Shown here piece by piece: positions 6,602 to 13,714 of a DNA stretch of 18,727 bases (position 1 is its first letter; each line of letters opens with the position of its first letter). Source of the DNA: CG2-30-68-42 sp037440385 (GTDB lineage Bacteria; Pseudomonadota; Gammaproteobacteria; Burkholderiales; Rhodocyclaceae); NCBI GenBank assembly GCA_037440385.1, contig JBBIUI010000048.1, positions 1-18,727 on the forward strand, read 5' to 3'. A program made the position numbers and the translations under genes. A model generated the notes under the pieces. That model ran no database searches. It was not told the origin of the DNA and was given only the letters and a program-made list of their open reading frames with translations.

Positions 6602-6985
6602 TCAGGGGTGCCACGGCCCCTGAAACTTCAGGTGGCTGACGCAGCCGGCGCGGCAGTCGCCGGCGCCGAAACGCGCGACGAGGATCTCGCCGGGCGCGGC
6701 CCGGTTCGCCTCGCATTCGGCGCACGCGAGCAGGCGCACCGAGACGACGCGCACGCCCGGCGCCGCGAGCAGGTAGTCGATATGCCAGTGAAGCCGCTCG
6801 GCCCCGCGCAGGTGGCGCGCGACGCGTGCGTCGATCGCGCGCCGGGCGCTGCCGGTGTAGAGGTAGCGCCCGGCGGGAAACCGGATCAGGCCCAGCGCGC
6901 CGATCCGCACCTCGACCGTGCGCGCCACGCGGATCACGAGCTGGTAGGTGACGGGAGCGGCGCCACCGGGCGCGTCGCCGCCCAT
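6602..6985 (-). CDS. DUF123 / GIY-YIG-like nuclease-family protein
   Basis: Small protein of 127 aa with the features of the DUF123 family, usually annotated as GIY-YIG nuclease-like. These include YQLVIRVARTVEVRIGALGLIRFPAGRYLYTGSA, where the central RYLYTGSA corresponds to the YVYVGSA/GIY-YIG-like strand. They also include RLHWHIDYLL with the conserved histidines, ACAECEAN, and a C-terminal GAGDCRAGCVSHL cysteine/histidine cluster. Some archaeal endonuclease III proteins carry this domain, hinting at a DNA-related role, but activity is not established. The ATG at 6985 lies 10 bp after the parC stop, so it is probably co-transcribed and the last gene of the parE-SNF2-parC unit. The N-terminal eight residues are poorly conserved-looking, and a slightly later start is possible. 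Confidence 0.8.
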   Translation of the reverse strand: MGGDAPGGAAPVTYQLVIRVARTVEVRIGALGLIRFPAGRYLYTGSARRAIDARVARHLRGAERLHWHIDYLLAAPGVRVVSVRLLACAECEANRAAPGEILVARFGAGDCRAGCVSHLKFQGPWHP

Positions 6986-6995
6986 GCCGGCAGAT

Positions 6996-9344
6996 TCAGC
7001 GCACGGCGACCGGCTTGAAGCCGGCGCGCAGCGCTGCGCCCTTGCGCGCGCGATGTCCGCGGTGGCGCTCCAGTTGTGCGCCGCGCAGCTGGATCGTCAC
7101 CGGCGCGCCCGCGCGGCCCGTGCCCTCGACGAGGAGCACGCGCCCATCGCAAACCGTCACCGCGGCCAGCGCATCGGCGTGCGCGAGCTCGATCAGCAAG
7201 ACGCCGCGCCCGCCCGTGCGCTCCTTCACCTCGCCGGCCGCGAACAGCAGCAGCCTGCCCGCGGCCGACACGGCGGCGACCGTATCGCCGCCCGCGATCG
7301 GCGCGGGACGCAGCGGCTTCTCGTCCGGCTCCAGCGCCATGAAGGCCTTGCCCGCCTTCTGGCGCGTGACGAGCGCCTCGAGCGCGCACACGAAGCCGTA
7401 GCCGCCCGAGCCCGCGAACAGGTATCGCGCCTGCGGCGCATCGCTCACCGCGTGAGCGAGCCGCGCGCCGCCCTGGAAGTCGACCATCGTCGTGACCGGC
7501 ACGCCGTCGCCGCGCCCGCCGGGAAGATCCGACACGCGCACCGAGTAGGCTCGCCCCGCACCGTCGATCAGCACGAGCGGCCAGGTCGTGCGCGAGTGTG
7601 CCACCAGCATCGCCGCGTCGCCCGCCTTGTAGGTGAGGCTCGCCGGGTCGATGCCGTGGCCCTGGCGCACGCGCACCCAGCCGTTGCGCGACACGATCAC
7701 GGTCACCGGCTCGTCGGGCGGCGCGATCTCGGCGCTCGTCACCGGCGTAACGGCCTCGATCCGCGTGCGGCGCGCATCGCCGTACTTGCGGGCGTCCTCG
7801 CCCAGTTCGCGCAGGATCAGCCGCGTCATCGCGTTTCGATCCTCGAGCAGCCGCTGCAGGCCCTTGCGCTCGTCGCGCAATTCGTCGAGTTCGCGCTCGA
7901 TGCGGATGCCTTCGAGCCGTGCGAGCTGACGCAACCGGATCTCCAGGATGTCCTCGGCCTGCAGCTCGCTCAGGCCGAAGCGCGCCATCAGCTCGGGCTT
8001 GGGTTCGTCGGCCGCGCGAATCACGCGGATGACCTCCTCGATGCGCGCGAGCGCCATCATGCGGCCTTCGAGGATGTGGATGCGCCGATCGACTTCGCCC
8101 AGGCGATGGCGCGTGCGCCGCTCGACGGTGTCGTAGCGGAAACCGGCCCACTCGCGCAGCACCTGCACGAGGCCCTTCTGCTGCGGCTTGCCGTCGCGTC
8201 CGATCATCGTCAGGTTGATCGGTACCGAGATCTCGAGGCTGGTGTGCGCGAGCAGCAGCGCCATGAACGCATCCGGATCCTGGCGCGAGGAACGCGGCGT
8301 CAGCACGATGCGCACCGGCGCCTTGTCACTGGACTCGTCGCGCACCGTTTCGAGCGCGGCGAGCGAGGCGGCCTTCAGCAGCTTCTGGTCCTGCGTGAGT
8401 TCCTTCCTCCCGGCCCTGGGCTGCGGATTGGTCAGCGCCCCGATCTCCGAGAGCACCTGCGCGCTGGACACGCCGTGCGGCAGCTCGGTGACGGCGATGC
8501 GCCACTGCCCGCGCGCGAGCGCCTCGCGCTGCCAGCGCGCGCGCATGCGCAGGCTGCCGCGGCCGCTCGCGTAGGCTTCGCGGATCGCCTCGGGCGGCGA
8601 GATGACCTGGCCGCCGCCGGGGAAGTCCGGCCCCGGCACGACGGCGAGGAGTTCGTCGATTTGCGCACCGGCGTGCCGGATCACGAGCTGCGCGGCCTCG
8701 GCGATCTCGCGCAGGTTGTGCGGCGGGATCTCGGTCGCCATGCCCACCGCGATGCCCGAGGCCCCGTTGAGCAGCACGAAGGGCAGCCGCGCCGGCAGCA
8801 GCCGCGGCTCCTCGAAAGCGCCGTCGTAATTGGGCGCGAAATCGACGGTGCCCTGACGGATCTCGCCGAGCAGCAGCTCGGCGATCGGCGTGAGCCGCGC
8901 CTCGGTGTAGCGCATCGCGGCGGGTGAATCGCCATCGCGCGAGCCGAAGTTGCCCTGGCCATCGACGAGCGGATAGCGCAGCGAGAAGTCCTGCGCGACG
9001 CGCACCATCGCGTCATAGACGCTCTGGTCGCCGTGCGGGTGGTACTTGCCGATCACGTCGCCGACCACGCGCGCGCTCTTGACGTGCTTGGCACCGGCCG
9101 CGAGCCGCATCTCGTGCATCGCATACAGGATGCGCCGCTGCACCGGCTTGAGTCCGTCCTCGACCTGCGGCAGTGCGCGCGCACGCACCACGCTCATCGC
9201 GTAGGCGAGATAGGCGCGCTCGGCGTAGTCATCGAGCGGAAAGCTCTCGCCCGCCGCATCGTCCGGCGGGCACGCGCACGAGGGTGGTGCGCCCGACGCC
9301 GCGGGAGGAAGGTCGAACAGATCCGGGGTTTCGTTTGCTTTCAT
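6996..9344 (-). CDS. parC: DNA topoisomerase IV subunit A
   Basis: Catalytic subunit of topoisomerase IV, which with ParE decatenates daughter chromosomes and relaxes supercoils. The protein is 782 aa (E. coli ParC 752). The N-terminus has about 34 unconserved residues, then PLDDYAERAYLAYAMSVV. The helix-turn-helix region GKYHPHGDQSVYDAMV is followed by RYTEAR with catalytic Tyr147 (E. coli Tyr120). The tower and coiled-coil region spans roughly 370-500, including LSELQAEDILEIRLRQLARL. The C-terminal part (about 520-782) is a divergent beta-pinwheel. Length and the lack of a GyrA-box favour ParC over GyrA, and so does the nearby ParE. Quinolone-region positions equivalent to E. coli S80 and E84 are Gln107 and Asp111. 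The ATG at 9344 has a GGACGG about 7-8 nt upstream. A 122-bp gap separates it from the SNF2 gene. Confidence 0.95.
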   Translation of the reverse strand: MKANETPDLFDLPPAASGAPPSCACPPDDAAGESFPLDDYAERAYLAYAMSVVRARALPQVEDGLKPVQRRILYAMHEMRLAAGAKHVKSARVVGDVIGKYHPHGDQSVYDAMVRVAQDFSLRYPLVDGQGNFGSRDGDSPAAMRYTEARLTPIAELLLGEIRQGTVDFAPNYDGAFEEPRLLPARLPFVLLNGASGIAVGMATEIPPHNLREIAEAAQLVIRHAGAQIDELLAVVPGPDFPGGGQVISPPEAIREAYASGRGSLRMRARWQREALARGQWRIAVTELPHGVSSAQVLSEIGALTNPQPRAGRKELTQDQKLLKAASLAALETVRDESSDKAPVRIVLTPRSSRQDPDAFMALLLAHTSLEISVPINLTMIGRDGKPQQKGLVQVLREWAGFRYDTVERRTRHRLGEVDRRIHILEGRMMALARIEEVIRVIRAADEPKPELMARFGLSELQAEDILEIRLRQLARLEGIRIERELDELRDERKGLQRLLEDRNAMTRLILRELGEDARKYGDARRTRIEAVTPVTSAEIAPPDEPVTVIVSRNGWVRVRQGHGIDPASLTYKAGDAAMLVAHSRTTWPLVLIDGAGRAYSVRVSDLPGGRGDGVPVTTMVDFQGGARLAHAVSDAPQARYLFAGSGGYGFVCALEALVTRQKAGKAFMALEPDEKPLRPAPIAGGDTVAAVSAAGRLLLFAAGEVKERTGGRGVLLIELAHADALAAVTVCDGRVLLVEGTGRAGAPVTIQLRGAQLERHRGHRARKGAALRAGFKPVAVR

Positions 9345-9363
9345 ACTGGAACCGTCCAGGCGC

Positions 9364-9379
9364 AGCCCGCCGGCGGGCT
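9364..9379. repeat. 16-bp perfect palindrome in the parC leader
   Basis: AGCCCGCCGGCGGGCT is fully self-complementary and could fold as a 6-bp stem with a CCGG loop. It starts about 20 nt upstream of the parC ATG in the 122-bp gap (9345-9466) between the SNF2 gene and parC. There is no T-run, so it is not an evident terminator. Its position could affect parC translation or mRNA processing; this is inference. The rest of the gap shows a run of seven C (9457-9463) and no convincing promoter. Confidence 0.4.
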
Positions 9380-9466
9380 CGGCGGTGGCATGGCCCGCAG
9401 CGAGCCGGGTTCGGGGATTCGCATTGCTCGAAAGGTCTGCTGTGCCGCCGTCACGACCCCCCCGCA

Positions 9467-12400
9467 TCAAGCATCGCGGATCAGCGCGATCAGCTCGTCG
9501 GTCGAGGGCAGCGCGGCAGCCTCCGTGCCCTCGAGGATACTCTCGGCCAGTGCGCGCTTGTCGTGGTGCAGCGCGACGATGCGCTCCTCGATCGTGCCCC
9601 GGGTGACCAGCCGGTAGACGGTCACCGGCCGGCTCTGGCCGATGCGGTGGGCGCGGCCCATCGCCTGATCCTCGGCGGCCGGGTTCCACCACGGATCGGT
9701 GATGACGACGTAATCGGCGGCGGTCAGGTTCAGCCCGAATCCGCCCGCCTTCAGGCTGATCAGGAACAGGTCGCCTTCGCCGGCCTGGAATGCGGCGACC
9801 CGCCTCGTGCGCTCGGCCGCCGGGGTGGCCCCGTCGAGGTACTGATACGTGATGCCGGCGGCATCGAGCGGCCCGCGCAGCAGCGTCAGGAAATCGACGA
9901 ACTGGCTGAACACCAGCGCCTTGTGGCCGTTGGCCGCGAGCTCCGCGGCCAGCTCGGCGAATGCCTGCACCTTCGCGCCGGCGGGTAGCTGCGCACTGAC
10001 CAGCCGCGGATCGCAGGCCGAACGGCGCAGCCGCGTGAGCTGCGCGAGCACGTTCATGCGCGCCTCGCCGGCCGGAGCGCGTTCGAACGCGACCATCGCC
10101 GCGGCCACCGCCTGCCGCCGCAGCGCCTCGTAGTGCGCCGCCTCGGCCTGGTCCGCGGCGACCTCGATCACGAGCTCGGTGCGCGGGGGCAGTTCGGGCA
10201 GCACCTGGGCCTTGGTCCGGCGCAGCACGAAAGGCGAGACGATGCGCCGCAGCAGATGCTGCGCGTCGCGGTCGCGGCTGCGCTCGATGGGCGCCGCGAA
10301 GCGCTCGTTGAAGCGCGACGCGCTGCCGAGCAGCCCGGGGTTGGCGAAGCGCATGATCGACCACAGCTCCGAAAGCCGGTTCTCGACCGGCGTGCCCGAG
10401 AGCGCGAGCCGCAGGTCGGCGCGCAGTTCGAACAGCGCGAGGCTGCGCTTGGCGGTGGCGTTCTTGATGGCCTGCGCCTCGTCGGCGACGACGGTATGCC
10501 AGGTGCGTGCGGCGAAACGCTCCGCCGCCTGCTGCAGCAGCGTGTAGGAGACCACCACGACGTGCGCGGCGCCCGCACCGGCGAGCAGCGTTTCCCGCTC
10601 GCCCTCGCCGTAGAGCTGGAAGTTCAGGCCGGGCGCGAAGCGCTGCGCCTCGGCCACCCAGTTGCCGCACACCGAGGTCGGCGCCACGACCAGCGCGGGG
10701 CCGCCGCGCGCGCGCGAGCAGCACCGCGAGTGCCTGCAGAGCGTCTTGCCCAGTCCCATGTCATCGGCGAGGCAACCGCCCAGCCCCGCCGCGGCGAGCC
10801 GCATCGCCCACTGGTAGCCGTCCTCCTGGTAGGGGCGAAGCCGAGCCTGCAGCCCCTTGGGCAGCTCCGGGGTCAGGCTGCGCGCGGCGTCGAGCCGCCC
10901 GAGGGCGGCGCGAAAGTCCGCGTCCGCCTCACGCGGTATGTCTTCGAGCACCTCCTCGAGCCAGGACGCAGCCGCTGCCGGAATGCGCACGCCCTGCCGG
11001 TCGGTGTCGGCCACGGCCGCGAGTTCGGCCAGCTTCTGCTTCAGCGAGCGGGTGAGCGCGACGTACACGCCATCGCCGATCGGCACGAAGCGGCTGCGAC
11101 CGCGCGCGGCGGCGAGCAGCGCCTCCATGTCCATCACGCGGCCTTCCTCGACCACGGCCCGGCCGCTCAGGCGGAACCAGTCGTGGGCGCCGCGGATCGA
11201 CAGCGCGAGCCGGGACGCATCGACGCCGATCACCCGCACGCTGCGGCCCCTGGGCCAATCGACCGAGGCCACCGCCGCGATGCGCGGCAGCGCCTCGACC
11301 ATCGCGAGCGCATTCTGCGGATCGCCGACCACCCACTCGCAGTGTGCCCCGTCGTCGTCGGGCGGATCGAGAAACGGCAGCGCGTCGAGCACGGCGGCGA
11401 GCGCGGCGCGCTCGGCGCACAGGTCGCGGCGGGTCCCGACGTTCGTCGCGCCGACGACCGCCATCAGCCGCTCGCGGCCGACACCGGGTGCGAGCCGCGG
11501 CCCGTCCGGTCCCAGCGGGGCGACCACCAGCCGCAGCATCAGGCGCTCGCCCTCCGGAGCGAGCTCGGCATACAGCCGCGCATCGGCGGGTACTTCGCGC
11601 TCGGCGCGCGCGTGATCCGCCTGCACGTCGAAATGCCTCGACAGCGCGCGCAGCGTCTGCTGCAGCTCCTGCTGCGCGTCGGCGGGCACCGCCGCGACGC
11701 CGCTGAGCAGTTGCGCGGCACGGCGCTGCGCCGGGCTGAGCCGGATGAGCCTCAGGCGCCGGGCCGATTCGCGCACGACCGTGATCGCGCGCAGCGCCTC
11801 GGCCTCCCGTCGCTCGCCGCTGTCCCAAACCGGCCTTTCGTCTTCGGCCCGCGGCGGGCGCAGCGCCGGCGTCACCTTCAGCCGGTAGCCGCCGGCTTCG
11901 CGCACGGCCTCGAGTTCGGGCATCCCCTCGACCAGCTCGACGATGCGATCGGGCGCCTCGGCCAGTGCGAGCGCGGGGTGCCCCACCAGCGCGACGATGG
12001 CTGCCGCGCGATCCAGACGCCCGCCGCCGCGCCCGCCGGCACCGTTGCGGCGAATCGCCTGGGCCACCTTGGCATCCCAGGGCGGCAGCCGCGGGTCGGC
12101 TGCCACCTTCGCGAGCGAGAGCAGTTTCGGCTTGCCCCAGCCGCGCGCGCCATGACGCTGCTCGTAGGGCCGGATCGCCTCGACCGCTCCATGGAATTGG
12201 TGTTCGATCGTCCAGACGATGCGCGCCCGCCCGGCGCGATCGGGCTTCGCCGACGCCTCCTCGCCGAGCAGCCGCAGTGCGATGAGCACTTCGCGCCACC
12301 GTTCGGAAGGGCCGCCGGCGAAGAATCCGTCCGGCGCACTGCCGCCTCGCAGTACCGTGACCGCGGCCTGGGCCTCGCCGGCGAGCCAGCTCAGGCCACA

Positions 12401-13714
12401 GGCGCGCAGCGTATCGCGCACGGCTGCGGCGAGCCGATCGAGCGCCTCGTCGAACTGCGCCTTGCTTGCGCCCGTGACCACCGCGTCTCGTCCGAGCCAT
12501 GCGGCCAGCATCAGCAGCCACAGGTCGTCGAGGCTCGCGTGCGCGCCGGATCGATCCTGCGGCATCAGGGCCAGCCGATCGAGCGGATGCTCGCCCAGCC
12601 GCGCGCCGATCGCATGCGCCCAGCGGCCCCAGCCGTAGGCCGCCGGATCGCGGCGGCCGGACTCGCCGATGCAGAACTTGCGTGCGATCTCCAGATGGCG
12701 CGGCGTGCGCAGCGCGAGCAGCGCGAGCGGATAGAGCCAGCCGAGGCTCGTGGGCGTGACGCGTGTGCGCGCCCCCACTTCCCGTGCGCGCCGCTTGAGT
12801 GCCGCTTCGAAAGCGCTCGCGGCGTCCTGCCAGCGGCCCTCCGTCACCATCGACGCGGCGCGCACGCAGTCGGCCGCGCCGCTCGTCACGCCCCGCATCG
12901 CGCGCAGCGCCCGTTCCCGCTCGCCGCGGTACAGCAGCGCTTCGGCGAGCGCCAGGCGCAGGTGCTCGGGCATCGCCTCACATTCGCCTTCCAGCTTGCC
13001 GATCGCCCAGTCGCAGATCGGTACGAACGCGGCAATCCAGTCCGCGGTCAGCGTAGAGGCCGCGCGGAAGGCGAGCTCCCAGCGCCACTGCGGGCAGATG
13101 CGCTCGAAGAGCGCGGCATCGAAGCCGCCGAGCGCCGCCTCGGCGAGCACCTCGTCCCAGTCGAGCGAGCGGCCGATCGAGCCGCGCAGCCGCTGCACTT
13201 CCTCCGCCGGGGCTCCCGAGAACAGCGCGAAGCGCACCCGCGCGACCGCGCCGGCGCGATCGAACCATTGCCAGCCGGAGCGCATGCGGCCCGGCCCGAA
13301 GGCTTCCAGCCGGTTCAGCGCCTCGCCCAGCGCGGCGAGGCCTTCGCCGTGCATCAGTTCGCGATACAGCGATGCGCGCAGTGCGTCGTTCAGGCGTACG
13401 GCATCGTCCCGGTACGGCGTCGAGCCGAGCAGCGCCGCGCTCCGGCGCAGCGCGTCGAGCGCCGCCCCGACGTCGGCATCGGTGAACGGGCCGCGGCGGG
13501 AGTTTGTCGCACCCATGCGCGCGAGCAGCGTGCGGATCGTGCTTCGCGAGCAGGACGTCCACAGCAGCGCCATCGCACGGGCCACCGCGAGCGTGTCGCC
13601 GGACAGCGGTGCGAGCCCGGCGGCGGCGGGCAGCGGCAGCGTGAATCGGGAGGAGGACAAGCGCGATCGGACTAGAGGTCCGCCTCCACCGTGTCGCCCT
13701 TCGCTTCCATCCAC
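9467..13714 (-). CDS. SNF2-family DEAD/DEAH-box ATPase (helicase-like), very large
   Basis: Protein of up to 1415 aa. The C-terminal 450 residues are an SNF2 motor that uses ATP to move on DNA and remodel bound proteins. Motifs are: RPYQEDGYQWAMRL; Walker A DDMGLGKT with Lys990; LVVAPTSVCGNW; Walker B VVADEAQAIKN; ALSGTPVENRLSELW; then helicase lobe 2 with ALVFSQFVDFL, YQYLDGATPAAERT, SLKAGGFGLNLTAADYV and DPWWNPAAEDQAMGRAHRIGQ. The first 900 residues are not recognised; part (about 240-310) is alpha-helical and TPR-like, and no SWIM zinc cluster is seen. Residues 993-1000, just after Walker A, look frameshifted (see findings). The start is uncertain. The ATG at 13714 overlaps parE by 43 bp and gives a Gly/Arg-rich lead-in; an in-frame TTG at 13660, just after the parE stop, may be the true start. 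Neither has a clear ribosome binding site. It lies between parE and parC in the same direction. Confidence 0.88.
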   Translation of the reverse strand: MDGSEGRHGGGGPLVRSRLSSSRFTLPLPAAAGLAPLSGDTLAVARAMALLWTSCSRSTIRTLLARMGATNSRRGPFTDADVGAALDALRRSAALLGSTPYRDDAVRLNDALRASLYRELMHGEGLAALGEALNRLEAFGPGRMRSGWQWFDRAGAVARVRFALFSGAPAEEVQRLRGSIGRSLDWDEVLAEAALGGFDAALFERICPQWRWELAFRAASTLTADWIAAFVPICDWAIGKLEGECEAMPEHLRLALAEALLYRGERERALRAMRGVTSGAADCVRAASMVTEGRWQDAASAFEAALKRRAREVGARTRVTPTSLGWLYPLALLALRTPRHLEIARKFCIGESGRRDPAAYGWGRWAHAIGARLGEHPLDRLALMPQDRSGAHASLDDLWLLMLAAWLGRDAVVTGASKAQFDEALDRLAAAVRDTLRACGLSWLAGEAQAAVTVLRGGSAPDGFFAGGPSERWREVLIALRLLGEEASAKPDRAGRARIVWTIEHQFHGAVEAIRPYEQRHGARGWGKPKLLSLAKVAADPRLPPWDAKVAQAIRRNGAGGRGGGRLDRAAAIVALVGHPALALAEAPDRIVELVEGMPELEAVREAGGYRLKVTPALRPPRAEDERPVWDSGERREAEALRAITVVRESARRLRLIRLSPAQRRAAQLLSGVAAVPADAQQELQQTLRALSRHFDVQADHARAEREVPADARLYAELAPEGERLMLRLVVAPLGPDGPRLAPGVGRERLMAVVGATNVGTRRDLCAERAALAAVLDALPFLDPPDDDGAHCEWVVGDPQNALAMVEALPRIAAVASVDWPRGRSVRVIGVDASRLALSIRGAHDWFRLSGRAVVEEGRVMDMEALLAAARGRSRFVPIGDGVYVALTRSLKQKLAELAAVADTDRQGVRIPAAAASWLEEVLEDIPREADADFRAALGRLDAARSLTPELPKGLQARLRPYQEDGYQWAMRLAAAGLGGCLADDMGLGKTLCRHSRCCSRARGGPALVVAPTSVCGNWVAEAQRFAPGLNFQLYGEGERETLLAGAGAAHVVVVSYTLLQQAAERFAARTWHTVVADEAQAIKNATAKRSLALFELRADLRLALSGTPVENRLSELWSIMRFANPGLLGSASRFNERFAAPIERSRDRDAQHLLRRIVSPFVLRRTKAQVLPELPPRTELVIEVAADQAEAAHYEALRRQAVAAAMVAFERAPAGEARMNVLAQLTRLRRSACDPRLVSAQLPAGAKVQAFAELAAELAANGHKALVFSQFVDFLTLLRGPLDAAGITYQYLDGATPAAERTRRVAAFQAGEGDLFLISLKAGGFGLNLTAADYVVITDPWWNPAAEDQAMGRAHRIGQSRPVTVYRLVTRGTIEERIVALHHDKRALAESILEGTEAAALPSTDELIALIRDA

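Noticed and set aside
6416..6725. Possible small proteins containing CHCEERSDEAI or RRFAPRND-like peptides
   Set aside because: These peptides are the translation of the common intergenic palindromic repeat and are well-known spurious ORFs.
6948..8927. Long plus-strand open frame (659 codons) antisense to parC
   Set aside because: It is the complement of conserved ParC coding sequence, and its composition is that of a G+C-driven shadow frame.
9345..10724. Extension of the parC frame upstream to 10724 (1242 codons)
   Set aside because: The extra N-terminal part is the out-of-frame reading of the SNF2 motor and has no family match, while the ATG at 9344 starts a ParC-like N-terminus. Its first residues did help reveal the local frameshift in the SNF2 gene.
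10133..13675. Very long plus-strand open frame (1180 codons) antisense to the SNF2 gene
   Set aside because: It lies opposite a real gene with clear SNF2 motifs, and its product is Arg/Gln/His-rich and low in hydrophobic structure. Long antisense frames are expected in DNA with strong G/C third positions.
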